This document shows, piece by piece, positions 35,285 through 45,126 of a stretch of DNA of 64,000 nt (its first letter is position 1; every line of letters starts with the position of its first letter). Source of the DNA: Lachnospira hominis (ex Liu et al. 2021). Lineage in GTDB: Bacteria > Bacillota > Clostridia > Lachnospirales > Lachnospiraceae. Where the stretch lies: positions 62,001 to 126,000 of the forward strand of contig NZ_JACOPD010000006.1 in the NCBI RefSeq assembly GCF_014287955.1, given 5' to 3'. The notes beneath the pieces are model-generated. The model was not told the DNA's origin. It made no database searches and saw only the letters and a program-made list of their open reading frames with translations. Position numbers and translations under genes: made by a program.

Positions 35285-37363
35285 ATGGCAAAGTATCTTG
35301 TTATAGTAGAGTCGCCTGCTAAGGTAAAGACAATTAAGAAGTTTCTGGGCTCTAATTATGAAGTAATGGCATCACAGGGGCATATAAGAGATCTTCCAAA
35401 AAGCCAGCTTGGCGTGGATGTTGATAATGATTATGAACCTAAGTATATAACAATAAGGGGAAAAGGCGATATTCTTGCTGCTTTAAGAAAAGAGGCAAAG
35501 AAAGCAGACAAAGTATATCTTGCAACCGACCCGGATAGAGAGGGAGAAGCGATTTCATGGCATCTTGCCAAAGCTTTGAAACTTGAAGACAAAGATATAT
35601 ACAGAATTACATTTAACGAGATTACTAAAAATGCTGTAAAGACATCTATAAAAAATGCCAGAAAAATAGATATGAATCTTGTTGATGCACAGCAGTCAAG
35701 ACGTGTGCTTGACAGAATGGTAGGCTACAGGATAAGTCCGCTTTTATGGGCTAAGATTAAAAGAGGTCTCAGTGCCGGAAGAGTGCAGTCTGTTGCATTA
35801 AGAATCATATGCGACAGAGAAGATGAGATTAATTCATTTATACCTGATGAATATTGGACGATAGATGCAGATGTCAATATAAAAGGTGAAAAGAATACAG
35901 TTAAAGCAAAATTTTACGGCGATGAGAACGGTAAAATTGATGTTAAAAACGGCGAACAGGCTGAAAAAATTATAGAAGAAGTTAAAAAGAGTGATTTTAG
36001 TGTTGAAAGCGTAAAGCATGGAGAGAAGATTAAAAAAGTACCTCTTGCTTTTACAACAAGTACACTTCAGCAGGAAGCTGCAAAACAGCTGAATTTTGCT
36101 ACACAGAAAACTATGAGGCTGGCACAACAGCTTTATGAAGGCGTCGATATTGCGGGCAGAGGAACTATAGGTATAATCACATATTTAAGAACTGATTCCA
36201 CAAGAATTGCTGATGAGGCGGTTGCGGCAGCGGCACAGTATATTGGTGAACAGTATGGCGAAGAATATGTTGGGACAGTGCATGATACAAAAGAAAAGAA
36301 GAAAATTCAGGATGCACATGAGGCGATAAGACCTACGGATATAAGTCTAAGCCCGGCTATAATAAAGGATTCGCTTTCAAGAGATCAGTTCAGACTTTAT
36401 CAGCTTATATGGAAAAGATTTACTGCCAGCCAGATGAGTCCTGCTATATACGAAACAGCATCTGTTAAAATTGCGGCAGGAAAATACAGATTCAGTGTTT
36501 CTGCTTCTAAGATAAAGTTTGATGGTTTTCTTTCAGTTTATAAAGATGATGACGAAAAATCAGAAAATAAAGCACTTATTCATGGAATAAGTGAAGAATC
36601 GCAGGTGAGCCTCGCCGATGTCAAGGGAGAGCAGCATTTTACACAGCCTCCGGCACATTTTACAGAGGCTTCGCTTGTAAAACAGCTTGAAGAACTTGGA
36701 ATAGGAAGACCAAGTACATACGCTCCGACAATAACAACTATTATTGCCAGACATTATGTTGCAAAAGAAAATAAGAATTTATATGTTACAGAACTTGGTG
36801 AAGCTGTCAATAATATAATGAAGAAAGCTTTTCCGACGATAGTAGATGTTAATTTTACAGCTAATATGGAGACTCTTTTAGACAGTGTTGGCGAAGGAAA
36901 AGTCAAATGGAAAGAAGTAATAAGAAATTTCTATCCGGACCTTGATGAAGCGGTAAAATTGGCAGAAAAAGAACTTGAAAATGTGAAGATAGAGGATGAA
37001 GTTACAGATGTAATATGTGACAAATGCGGAAGAAATATGGTTATAAAATATGGCCCGCATGGCAAATTTCTGGGTTGTCCGGGATTTCCTGAATGTCATA
37101 ATACAAAACCATATCTTGAAAAAATAGGTGTTACATGTCCAAAATGCGGAAAAGATATTGTGCTTAAAAAGACAAAAAAGGGAAGACGCTATTTTGGATG
37201 TGAAAATAATCCGGAATGTGATTTTATGAGCTGGCAGAAACCGGTTTCAAAAAAATGCCCGAAATGCGGCGGCTACATGGTTGAAAAAGGAAATAAGATT
37301 GCATGTGCAGATGAAACATGTGGATATATTGAAGCTAAAACAGAAAAAAAGGAAGATAAGTGA
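35285..37363 (+). CDS. topA: DNA topoisomerase I
   Basis: A type IA topoisomerase that relaxes negative supercoils. The Toprim domain starts at L-V-I-V-E-S-P-A-K; D-P-D-R-E-G-E-A is the metal-binding motif near residue 82. The nucleophilic tyrosine is Tyr300 in I-T-Y-L-R-T-D-S. The C-terminal region carries three tetracysteine zinc elements of the C-x2-C ... C-x5-C type (from about residue 580). The length of 692 is normal for Firmicutes. GGGGAGG precedes the ATG. It ends the comM-dprA-topA group. Confidence 0.96.
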   Translation: MAKYLVIVESPAKVKTIKKFLGSNYEVMASQGHIRDLPKSQLGVDVDNDYEPKYITIRGKGDILAALRKEAKKADKVYLATDPDREGEAISWHLAKALKLEDKDIYRITFNEITKNAVKTSIKNARKIDMNLVDAQQSRRVLDRMVGYRISPLLWAKIKRGLSAGRVQSVALRIICDREDEINSFIPDEYWTIDADVNIKGEKNTVKAKFYGDENGKIDVKNGEQAEKIIEEVKKSDFSVESVKHGEKIKKVPLAFTTSTLQQEAAKQLNFATQKTMRLAQQLYEGVDIAGRGTIGIITYLRTDSTRIADEAVAAAAQYIGEQYGEEYVGTVHDTKEKKKIQDAHEAIRPTDISLSPAIIKDSLSRDQFRLYQLIWKRFTASQMSPAIYETASVKIAAGKYRFSVSASKIKFDGFLSVYKDDDEKSENKALIHGISEESQVSLADVKGEQHFTQPPAHFTEASLVKQLEELGIGRPSTYAPTITTIIARHYVAKENKNLYVTELGEAVNNIMKKAFPTIVDVNFTANMETLLDSVGEGKVKWKEVIRNFYPDLDEAVKLAEKELENVKIEDEVTDVICDKCGRNMVIKYGPHGKFLGCPGFPECHNTKPYLEKIGVTCPKCGKDIVLKKTKKGRRYFGCENNPECDFMSWQKPVSKKCPKCGGYMVEKGNKIACADETCGYIEAKTEKKEDK

Positions 37364-37384
37364 TATTAAATTGTGCGAAAAATA

Positions 37385-37413
37385 TTGTATTTTTTAGGCA
37401 AGTGTGCTAATAT
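37385..37413 (+). promoter_or_regulatory. Predicted sigma-A promoter of codY
   Basis: TTGTAT (37385-37390) and TAATAT (37408-37413) with a 17-base spacer, 60 bases before the codY start. Confidence 0.6.
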
Positions 37414-37474
37414 TCAATCAGTAATTATAAAATAGGAATGCAAATAATGCGTTTAGAATTATAGGAGGTACAAT

Positions 37475-38245
37475 ATGAGCGTTCAACTTCTGGATAAGAC
37501 TAGGAAAATTAATAAACTGTTGCACAATAACCATTCTCTAAGAGTGGAATTTAGTGATATTTGCGACGTGCTTAGCGGAATACTTGAGTCTAATATTCTT
37601 GTTATAAGTAAAAAAGGAAAAGTTCTCGGAACAGGTTTTTATACCGGAGTTGATGTCATTGATGAACTTATATATGATAAAGTTGGTGGATTTGTAGACA
37701 ACATGTTTAATGAGAGACTGTTAAGTGTGTTATCAACAAAGGAGAATGTTAATCTTGCGACACTTGGCTTTGCTGTTGATAATGTGAAAAAGTTTCAGGC
37801 ATTAATAGTACCTATAGAGATTGGCGGAGAGAGACTTGGAACATTATTCATGTATAAGAATGATAAGGCCTATGAGATTGATGATATTATATTATGTGAA
37901 TATGGAACTACTGTAGTAGGGCTTGAGATGATGCGTTCTGTAAATGAAGAAAATGCAGAAGAAGTAAGAAAGAAACAGATAGTAAAATCAGCAATGAGTA
38001 CGTTGTCAGCATCTGAAGTTGAGGCTATAAAACATGTATTTAAAGAACTTGACGGAACAGAAGGAATTCTTGTTGCAAGCAAGATTGCAGACAGTGTGGG
38101 TATTACACGCTCAGTAATTGTCAATGCACTTAGAAAGTTTGAAAGTGCAGGTGTAATTGAGTCTCGTTCATCAGGAATGAAAGGAACATATATCAAAGTT
38201 ACTAATGAAGTGGTATATGATGAACTTAAAAAACTTGATGATTGA
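37475..38245 (+). CDS. codY: GTP-sensing global regulator CodY
   Basis: CodY represses nutrient-limitation genes when GTP and branched-chain amino acids are plentiful. The 256 residues include the N-terminal GAF domain (start L-L-D-K-T-R-K-I-N, effector pocket in residues 1-155) and a C-terminal winged helix with the recognition segment A-S-K-I-A-D-S-V-G-I-T-R-S-V-I-V-N-A-L-R. GGAGG lies 7 bases upstream. It has its own promoter and terminator, so it is probably expressed separately from the flagellar operon that follows, a layout found in other Lachnospiraceae. Confidence 0.96.
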   Translation: MSVQLLDKTRKINKLLHNNHSLRVEFSDICDVLSGILESNILVISKKGKVLGTGFYTGVDVIDELIYDKVGGFVDNMFNERLLSVLSTKENVNLATLGFAVDNVKKFQALIVPIEIGGERLGTLFMYKNDKAYEIDDIILCEYGTTVVGLEMMRSVNEENAEEVRKKQIVKSAMSTLSASEVEAIKHVFKELDGTEGILVASKIADSVGITRSVIVNALRKFESAGVIESRSSGMKGTYIKVTNEVVYDELKKLDD

Positions 38246-38340
38246 TAATTTATAGTACTTTAGGGAAACTTTAAAATAGGAATAAATAGAAAAATAACGG
38301 ATTTATAAGAAAAATGGATGGAACCTGCATATATATCTTA

Positions 38341-38372
38341 AAAAAAGATGGTTGCGGTTTCGTCTTTTTTCA
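38341..38372 (+). terminator. Terminator between codY and the flagellar operon
   Basis: AAAAAAGATG (38341-38350) pairs with CGTCTTTTTT (38361-38370) with one G-T; the loop is GTTGCGGTTT. Upstream AACCTGCA (38322-38329) can pair with the loop TTGCGGTT region, which gives a competing fold. Confidence 0.8.
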
Positions 38373-38380
38373 TTTTTTAC

Positions 38381-38409
38381 TTTATTTTTTCCAAATATTA
38401 TCATATAAT
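38381..38409 (+). promoter_or_regulatory. Possible sigma-A promoter of the flagellar operon
   Basis: TTTATT (38381-38386) and TATAAT (38404-38409) are 17 bases apart, between the terminator and flgB. A SigD-type site is not visible, as expected for an early class operon. Confidence 0.5.
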
Positions 38410-38480
38410 ATATTTTAGGCTTATTAGGTTAAGAAGAATTAATTAAAATACAGCTGCTACGGCAGTGGAATGGAGGGTAT

Positions 38481-38873
38481 ATGTCTTCAGGTATATTTGG
38501 ATATGTTAATGTGCTTAAATCGGCAGCAGATGCAAGCTGGTTAAGAGAAGAGGTCTTATCAAACAATATTGCTAATGTTGATACACCTAATTACAAAAGA
38601 CAGGATGTTGAATTTAAGACATATCTTAATTCAGCGATAGAGCAGTCAGGAAAACCAAAGGCTACTTTGACACAGAAGATTAATAATGTTGATTTATCAA
38701 ATATAAAGACAAGAACTTATACAGATAACTCAGCACTTTCATATAGAATAGACGGCAATAATGTAGATTTGTCTACTGAAAATGTGGAACTTGCAGCAGA
38801 ACAGATTAATTATAATGCTTTAATTGACAGCATGAATAATGAGTTTTCGAGATTTAAAGCTGTACTTAAATAA
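38481..38873 (+). CDS. flgB: Flagellar proximal rod protein FlgB
   Basis: FlgB is the first rod component to assemble on the MS ring. The 130-residue product has the conserved rod N-terminus (L-S-N-N-I-A-N-V-D-T-P-N-Y-K-R near residue 27) and a C-terminal helix with Y-N-A-L-I-D-S-M-N. It is exported by the flagellar type III apparatus without a cleaved signal. GGAGGG precedes the ATG. It opens the fla/che operon. Confidence 0.95.
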   Translation: MSSGIFGYVNVLKSAADASWLREEVLSNNIANVDTPNYKRQDVEFKTYLNSAIEQSGKPKATLTQKINNVDLSNIKTRTYTDNSALSYRIDGNNVDLSTENVELAAEQINYNALIDSMNNEFSRFKAVLK

Positions 38874-38890
38874 CAGGGAGGATATATCAC

Positions 38891-39373
38891 ATGTCAATGT
38901 TTACATCATTTAACATAAGTGCGAGCGGTATGACTGCACAGCAGCTAAGGTCGGACATTATATCTCAGAATATAGCAAATTCAAATACAACAAGAACTTC
39001 AGATGGCACTCCTTATGTGAGAAAAGCAGTTGTTTTTACAGAAAAAACATTAACAGGTGCAACAGCAATAAAAGGTGCTAACAGCAATGGCTCTTCTTTT
39101 GCAAGTGCTTTAAGAAATGCCAGCGGCGGCAGACTTGGTGATGGCGTAAAAGTTACATCGGTTTATGAAGATACATCAACAGATATGAACATGGTATATG
39201 ATCCGTCACATCCTGATGCTGATGAGAACGGATATGTAACATATCCTAATGTAAATGTTGTTCAGGAGATGACTGATATGATTGATGCTTCACGTTCTTA
39301 TGAGGCAAATATATCAGCATTTAATGCAAGCAAATCAATGGCAACAAAAGGTCTTTCAATAGGACAGGCTTAG
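38891..39373 (+). CDS. flgC: Flagellar rod protein FlgC
   Basis: Rod component of 160 residues. The N-terminal I-S-A-S-G-M-T-A-Q-Q-L-R and I-S-Q-N-I-A-N-S-N-T-T motifs and the C-terminal Y-P-N-V-N-V-V-Q-E-M-T-D-M-I-D-A-S-R-S-Y block are typical of axial proteins. It lies 17 bases after flgB with a GGGAGG site. Confidence 0.95.
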   Translation: MSMFTSFNISASGMTAQQLRSDIISQNIANSNTTRTSDGTPYVRKAVVFTEKTLTGATAIKGANSNGSSFASALRNASGGRLGDGVKVTSVYEDTSTDMNMVYDPSHPDADENGYVTYPNVNVVQEMTDMIDASRSYEANISAFNASKSMATKGLSIGQA

Positions 39374-39420
39374 AAGATTTAATATATAAAGATTTATAAA
39401 TGACTGGAAAGAGGTAAATC

Positions 39421-39759
39421 ATGGACGTAACATCAGCAATCAATAGTTTAGGAAATGATTATGTGGCTAAAGTCACTGATGCGATGAAACAGTCAGCGGC
39501 AGTTAATAATACTAATGGCAGTGCGGCTAATCAGACATTCGATTCCATTTTTAATGCTGTATCAGGACTTGTTAACAGTACAAATGATTATGTACAGCAG
39601 GCACAGCAGGCTGAGATAGATTTTGCACTTGGCAAGATGACAAATACACATGAACTTGGAGTTTACCAGCAGCAGGCAAATATTGCATTGCAGTTTACTG
39701 TTGCAGTGAGAGATAAAGCATTAGAGGCATATAAAGAGATAATGAATATGCAAATTTAA
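39421..39759 (+). CDS. fliE: Flagellar hook-basal body protein FliE
   Basis: FliE joins the MS ring to the rod and is needed for export of rod subunits. The 112-residue product carries the C-terminal family block (A-Q-Q-A-E-I-D-F-A-L-G-K, then L-Q-F-T-V-A-V-R-D-K-A-L-E-A-Y-K-E-I-M). The usual order flgB-flgC-fliE-fliF is kept. GAAAGAGG precedes the ATG. Confidence 0.94.
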   Translation: MDVTSAINSLGNDYVAKVTDAMKQSAAVNNTNGSAANQTFDSIFNAVSGLVNSTNDYVQQAQQAEIDFALGKMTNTHELGVYQQQANIALQFTVAVRDKALEAYKEIMNMQI

Positions 39760-39781
39760 TTAATGGGAGTAATAAAGTACG

Positions 39782-41398
39782 ATGGCTGAACGATTTAGAC
39801 AAATTGTTGATCGAATAGTAGAAAAATGGAAAAGCTGGTCTGCTAAACAGAAAACAATTATAATCAGCACGGCAGCAGTAATTCTGGTTGCGGTTGCGAT
39901 TATTGCATTTGCTGTGACAAGACCAAATTACGAAGTGCTTACAACGTGTCAGGATTATACAGAACTTGGAAGCGTTACATCAATTCTTAATGAGAATGGA
40001 TATAAGTATCAGGTACAGGATAATACATTAGTTGTAAAAGTAGAAAAGAAGAATCTTACAAATGCCAAGATGGCAATTGCATCTGCTGATATCAAGTCTG
40101 ATGGATATACATTTGATGATGCGATGAAGAGCAGTTTTACAACAACTGAATCTGATAAGACAAAACAGTTTGCACATTATCTTGAAGCAAAATTTGTATC
40201 GGACCTTGAATCTATGGATGGAATCAAATCTGCATCTGTATCAGTTGATATACCTGATACAAGCAGTTCATTTTATGCAACAACCGCAGAAAAATCTGTC
40301 AGTGTTGTTGTTGATACGAATAAGACAATAAGTGATGATACAGCTGAGAGTATCGCAAATTTCCTTGCAACAGCTGCAGGCAATTCGACAACTAATAATA
40401 TTACAATTATTGATAATAAAGGAACAACTCTTTTTTCGGGTCTCAGCAATGCGGGAACGGTATCAGGTGTAAGCAATGCCGGAAAACAGAAATATAAAGC
40501 ACAGATTGAAGCTACTACAATTAATTCATTAAGAAAAGGGCTTCTTTCAACGGGACTTTATGATGATGTCAATCTTACACTTAATTATGTGCTTGACTGG
40601 GATGCTGTAAATACTATAGCAACTGAGTATTCAACACAGGGCGATGAACAGGCAATATTTGGAGAGTCTTATGAAGAGATATCTACAGGTTCAACAGGTG
40701 CGAGCGGAACACCTGGAACAACTTCTAACAGTTCAGACAGTACTACATACAATGTAACTAACGGTACGGGTGATACTTCAACATATCAGCTTAACAAGTA
40801 TTCGTATATGCCGAATTCATTGGTAACAACAACAAACAAAGAACCTGGTTCTATTGTATATGGTGATTCATCTTTGGCTGTAACATTTATAAAAAATGTT
40901 GTATACAATGAGGATGAATGTAAAAAGCTTGGCTATCTTGATAATATGACATGGGAACAGTTCAAGAGCCAGAATACACAGCCTGTTGCACAGACGGTTG
41001 ACCAGACATGGATTGATTTGATTTCTGCCGGTACAGGCATTGATTCTGCTAATATTTCTGTGCTTGCATACCAGAGACCATGGTTTGAAGATTCTACATC
41101 AGGAAGTGTATTTACAAGAGTTACTTTCTGGTTACAGATTGCACTCGCAGCAATTATTCTTGGAATTCTTGTGTTTGTAATTATAAGAAGTGCCAGACCT
41201 CTTACAGTTGAAGAGACTGAACCGGAACTTTCAGTGGAACAGATGCTTGCAGCAACAAAGGAGAACCAGCCTGCTGTTGATGATATTGATATGCAGGATA
41301 AGTCAGAAACGAGAAAAGCAATTGAGAAGTTTGTGGATGAAAATCCGGAAGCTGTTGCATTACTGCTTCGTAACTGGCTTAATGATGACTGGAGTTAA
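39782..41398 (+). CDS. fliF: Flagellar MS-ring protein FliF
   Basis: FliF forms the membrane/supramembrane ring, the base for rod and C ring. The 538 residues contain an N-terminal membrane helix (about 24-46), the secretin-like ring-building domains (Y-E-V-L onward), a serine/threonine-rich middle loop (about 300-340), and a second helix near residues 446-470. The short cytoplasmic tail (E-N-P-E-A-V-A-L-L-L-R-N-W-L) binds FliG. The length is normal. fliG follows after 40 bases. Confidence 0.96.
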   Translation: MAERFRQIVDRIVEKWKSWSAKQKTIIISTAAVILVAVAIIAFAVTRPNYEVLTTCQDYTELGSVTSILNENGYKYQVQDNTLVVKVEKKNLTNAKMAIASADIKSDGYTFDDAMKSSFTTTESDKTKQFAHYLEAKFVSDLESMDGIKSASVSVDIPDTSSSFYATTAEKSVSVVVDTNKTISDDTAESIANFLATAAGNSTTNNITIIDNKGTTLFSGLSNAGTVSGVSNAGKQKYKAQIEATTINSLRKGLLSTGLYDDVNLTLNYVLDWDAVNTIATEYSTQGDEQAIFGESYEEISTGSTGASGTPGTTSNSSDSTTYNVTNGTGDTSTYQLNKYSYMPNSLVTTTNKEPGSIVYGDSSLAVTFIKNVVYNEDECKKLGYLDNMTWEQFKSQNTQPVAQTVDQTWIDLISAGTGIDSANISVLAYQRPWFEDSTSGSVFTRVTFWLQIALAAIILGILVFVIIRSARPLTVEETEPELSVEQMLAATKENQPAVDDIDMQDKSETRKAIEKFVDENPEAVALLLRNWLNDDWS

Positions 41399-41438
41399 TA
41401 TAGTTAATAAGTTTATTTAATATATATGGAGGCAAATG

Positions 41439-42467
41439 ATGGCAAGAACTACATCACCGGGTGGTGAAAGAGAGATGGATGGCGTTGAAAAAGCAGCAAC
41501 TCTGCTTATCACACTTGGACCTGAAAAATCAGCTAAAATATTTAAACATCTCAAAGAAGAAGAGATTGAACAGCTCACTCTTGAAATTGCAAATACAAGC
41601 AGTGTTTCTCCGCAGACAAAGGAAAAAGTTTTGAGCGAGTTCTATGAGATATGTCTTGCACAGCAGTATATTGCTGAAGGCGGTATCGGATATGCAAAAG
41701 AGCTGCTTGAAAAAGCACTTGGCGAAGAAAAAGCGAAGGATGTTATCGGAAAGCTTACAGCAAGCCTTCAGGTTCGTCCTTTTGAATTTATCAGAAAGAC
41801 AGACCCAAGCCAGCTGCTTAACTTTATCCAGGATGAGCATCCTCAGACTATTGCACTTATACTTTCGTATCTTCCTGCCTCACAGGCATCAATGGTTGTG
41901 TCATCGCTTCCACCTGAAAAACAGGCAGATGTTGCAAGAAGAATTGCACAGATGGACAGAACATCGCCTGATGTTATCAAGCAGGTTGAAAAAGTACTTG
42001 AGCGTAAGCTTTCATCACTTGTTAATCAGGATTATACAATTGTCGGTGGTGTGGATGCTATCGTAAGTATCCTCAATTCTGTTGACAGAGGAACAGAAAA
42101 ACATATCATGGAAACATTGGAAGTTGAAGAGCCGGAACTTGCAGACGAAATCCGCAAGAAGATGTTTGTATTCGAGGATATTCTTTCCCTGGACGACAGA
42201 GCTATACAGCGTGTATTGCGTGATGTTGATAATTCAGATCTCGCACTTGCATTGAAGGGTGCAACAGAAGAAGTTCAGAATGTAATACTAAACAACCTTT
42301 CAAAACGTCTTGCTGTTATGATAAAGGAAGATATGGAATATATGGGACCTGTTCGTATGAAGGATGTTGAAGAGGCTCAGCAGAAGATTGTTAATATTAT
42401 CAGAAAACTTGAAGACTCTGCTGAAATTGTTATTGCCCGTGGCGGAGGTGACGAGATAATTGTCTAA
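41439..42467 (+). CDS. fliG: Flagellar motor switch protein FliG
   Basis: FliG is the rotor component that contacts the stator and, with FliM and FliY, forms the C ring. The 342 residues include the N-terminal G-V-E-K-A-A-T-L-L-I-T-L-G, the middle E-H-P-Q-T-I-A-L-I-L-S-Y-L domain and the charged C-terminal torque helix region (F-V-F-E-D-I, D-D-R-A-I-Q-R-V-L-R). I chose the second of two adjacent ATG codons (41439), 6 bases after GGAGG; 41436 is 3 bases away. The 3' end overlaps the fliH start. Confidence 0.96.
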   Translation: MARTTSPGGEREMDGVEKAATLLITLGPEKSAKIFKHLKEEEIEQLTLEIANTSSVSPQTKEKVLSEFYEICLAQQYIAEGGIGYAKELLEKALGEEKAKDVIGKLTASLQVRPFEFIRKTDPSQLLNFIQDEHPQTIALILSYLPASQASMVVSSLPPEKQADVARRIAQMDRTSPDVIKQVEKVLERKLSSLVNQDYTIVGGVDAIVSILNSVDRGTEKHIMETLEVEEPELADEIRKKMFVFEDILSLDDRAIQRVLRDVDNSDLALALKGATEEVQNVILNNLSKRLAVMIKEDMEYMGPVRMKDVEEAQQKIVNIIRKLEDSAEIVIARGGGDEIIV

Positions 42468-43293
42468 TTTATTAAAAAAAGGCTCAACAATAACAAAAAG
42501 CGAGCGGGTAATAGATTATAATGAAAAAATAAAAGAAAAGCTTCAGGCAGTGATAGATGCAGAATCAGCAGCAGGAGACCAGAGCAGCGATGGATTTGTC
42601 AATGGCCTTACAGCAGATGTTGTAGAGAGGCTTACACAGGATGATGATGCAAATGAAGAAACATCGGCAACACAGGAAGAACTTGAGAATCATATAAATG
42701 AACTTAGGGAAGAAGCCGAAAGCATTATTGCAGATGCAAATGAGCAGGCACAAAAAATAATTGATGATGCTGATGAACAGGTAAAACGAGCTGCAAAAGA
42801 AGCAAAAGATAATGGATATGAGGAAGGACTTGCACAGGCAGATGCTGAATATTCATTGAGAAAAGACGAACTCGAAAAAGAATATGAATCAAGAAAAAAA
42901 CAGCTTGAGCAGGAATATACAGAAAAAAGAAATAAGATAGAACCTGAACTTATCAATGTTCTTACTGATGTATATAATAAAGTTATTCTTTCAATTGCAG
43001 ATGAAGACAAAGAAGTTTTGGTACATCTTATTAACGGTGTCTTATCTGATGCGGAAAAAAGTGATGAGTTTGTTATAAAATGCTCACCACAGGATTATTC
43101 ATATATTTCTGAAAATCAGGGTAAGATTTTCTGCAATATGTCAAAAGATATTACATTAGATATCACAACAGATGAGACGCTGGGAAAGAATGACTGCATT
43201 ATTGAAACTGATGGAGCTGTGTTTGATTGCAGTCTTGACAAAGAACTTGCTAATCTCACAAAGAAAATAAAAATGCTTAGTTGTCTTGACTAG
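42460..43293 (+). CDS. fliH: Flagellar assembly protein FliH
   Basis: FliH regulates the export ATPase FliI and forms the spokes that link the ATPase ring to the C ring. The 277-residue protein has a low-complexity N-terminus, a long acidic coiled coil (about 65-160) with a G-x3-like alanine-rich pattern, and the C-terminal FliH/HrpE domain. The start is a TTG that lies inside the end of fliG; GGCGGAGGTG upstream supports it. Sequence conservation is low, so position between fliG and fliI carries much of the identification. Confidence 0.88.
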   Translation: MSNLLKKGSTITKSERVIDYNEKIKEKLQAVIDAESAAGDQSSDGFVNGLTADVVERLTQDDDANEETSATQEELENHINELREEAESIIADANEQAQKIIDDADEQVKRAAKEAKDNGYEEGLAQADAEYSLRKDELEKEYESRKKQLEQEYTEKRNKIEPELINVLTDVYNKVILSIADEDKEVLVHLINGVLSDAEKSDEFVIKCSPQDYSYISENQGKIFCNMSKDITLDITTDETLGKNDCIIETDGAVFDCSLDKELANLTKKIKMLSCLD

Positions 43294-43304
43294 GAGGACG
43301 GCAG

Positions 43305-44639
43305 ATGTCATTGATTAATATAGAAAAATATGAACATTTGATGCATGAGCCTTTTTATCAGAAACTTGGCAAGGTGTCAAAAATAGTAGGTCTTACGATT
43401 GAGTCAATAGGACCTGATGCAAAACTTAATGATTTATGCAAAATATATTCGCCTGATAGAAGCCAGACGATGTTTGCAGAAGTTGTTGGATTCAAAGATT
43501 CGAGAGTCCTTCTTATGCCATTTGAAAATGTTGACGGAATAGGACCGGGATGTATAGTCGAAAATACAGAAAAGCCTCTTGAAGTTAAAGTTGGCAACGG
43601 AATACTTGGACATACGCTTGATGGACTTGGCAATCCAATGGAAGGCGATATTGTAGATTTAACAGATACATATCCGGTAGAAGCTGCACCTCCGGATCCG
43701 ATGAAGAGAGTGATTATTAATCAGGTGCTTCCGCTTGGCGTCAAAGCGGTTGATGGACTTCTGACAGTCGGAAAAGGTCAGCGTATTGGTATATTTGCAG
43801 GAAGTGGTGTGGGTAAAAGTACATTGCTTGGTATGTTTGCAAGAAATACAAAAGCGGACATCAATGTAATTGCTCTTATAGGTGAGCGAGGAAGAGAAGT
43901 AAGAGAGTTTATAGAACGAGACTTAGGACCTGAAGGTATGAAGAGAAGCGTACTTGTTGTTGCAACATCTGATAAACCGGCACTTATAAGAAATAAGGCT
44001 GCGAAGACAGCGACAGCTATTGCGGAATATTTCAGGGATCAGGGAAAAGATGTTCTGCTTATGATGGACTCTCTGACACGTTTCTCGATGGCACAAAGAG
44101 AAATAGGACTTGCATCAGGAGAACCTCCTGTTACAAGAGGATATCCACCGAGTGTATACAGTGAAATGCCAAAACTTCTTGAAAGAGCCGGAATGGCCGA
44201 AAAAGGTTCCATTACAGGATTGTATACAGTGCTTGTTGATGGTGATGATTTTAATGAGCCTATTACTGATACAGCACGAAGTATTCTTGATGGACATATA
44301 ATACTTTCAAGAAAGTTAGGACATAAAAATCATTATCCAGCTATTGATATCCTGCAAAGCATATCAAGATGCATGAGCCAGATTTCAACTAAAGAACACA
44401 AAAAGATGTCTGGACGTCTTAAAAATGTTCTTGCAACATATAATGAGGCGGAAGATTTGATTAATATTGGTGCATATAAAAAAGGAAGCAATAAAAATAT
44501 TGATTATGCCATTTCAAAGATAGATGCAGTAAATGCTTTTCTTATGCAGCAGACTGACGAGAAATATTCTTTTGAAGAAGAACTAAAAATGCTTTTTAAT
44601 ATTTTCAGCGATTATGATACATTTGAGAAAGCAGAGTAA
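43305..44639 (+). CDS. fliI: Flagellum-specific ATPase FliI
   Basis: The ATPase of the flagellar type III export machine, related to F1 beta subunits. The 444 residues show Walker A in F-A-G-S-G-V-G-K-S-T (about 165-174), A-L-I-G-E-R-G-R-E-V, Walker B L-L-M-M-D-S-L-T-R-F and the late P-A-I-D-I-L-Q-S-I-S-R block. AGGAGG lies in front of the ATG. fliJ follows with 2 bases between. Confidence 0.97.
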   Translation: MSLINIEKYEHLMHEPFYQKLGKVSKIVGLTIESIGPDAKLNDLCKIYSPDRSQTMFAEVVGFKDSRVLLMPFENVDGIGPGCIVENTEKPLEVKVGNGILGHTLDGLGNPMEGDIVDLTDTYPVEAAPPDPMKRVIINQVLPLGVKAVDGLLTVGKGQRIGIFAGSGVGKSTLLGMFARNTKADINVIALIGERGREVREFIERDLGPEGMKRSVLVVATSDKPALIRNKAAKTATAIAEYFRDQGKDVLLMMDSLTRFSMAQREIGLASGEPPVTRGYPPSVYSEMPKLLERAGMAEKGSITGLYTVLVDGDDFNEPITDTARSILDGHIILSRKLGHKNHYPAIDILQSISRCMSQISTKEHKKMSGRLKNVLATYNEAEDLINIGAYKKGSNKNIDYAISKIDAVNAFLMQQTDEKYSFEEELKMLFNIFSDYDTFEKAE

Positions 44640-44641
44640 TT

Positions 44642-45094
44642 ATGGCAAAATTTGTATATAAGATGCAAAATATCCTTAATATTAAAATGAGACTTGAGAC
44701 GCAGGCAAAGACAGAATTCTCGCAGGCAAGTGCAAGACTTGATGAAGAAGAGGATAAACTTCGGAGCCTTATTTTAAGACGAAGAACTTACGAGGATGAG
44801 TTGAAAAATGCATCAAATGACAAACTGGATATTAATAAGTTAAAACAGTATAATAACTATATAGCTGTTATAAAAGAACTTATGGAAAAACAGGCATTGC
44901 AGGTCAGGGTTGCCCAGAAAAATCTTGATAAAGCCAGAGAAAAACTTAATAAATCAATGCAGGAAAGAAAAATCCATGAAAAACTTAGAGAAAAGGCGTT
45001 TGATGAATTTAAGGAAGAACTCAAGGCTGAAGAAAAGAAGGAGATTGACCAATTAGTAAGCTTTACGTATAATGATAGAGGAAAGAAAGCATAA
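44642..45094 (+). CDS. fliJ: Flagellar export chaperone FliJ
   Basis: FliJ is the central stalk of the export ATPase. The 150-residue product is almost entirely an antiparallel coiled coil with many Lys, Glu and Arg residues, as expected. The start F-V-Y-K-M-Q-N-I-L-N-I-K agrees with the family. It is 2 bases from fliI. Confidence 0.88.
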   Translation: MAKFVYKMQNILNIKMRLETQAKTEFSQASARLDEEEDKLRSLILRRRTYEDELKNASNDKLDINKLKQYNNYIAVIKELMEKQALQVRVAQKNLDKAREKLNKSMQERKIHEKLREKAFDEFKEELKAEEKKEIDQLVSFTYNDRGKKA

Positions 45095-45126
45095 CAGATA
45101 AATTTTGAGGAAGGAACTTAGATGCC

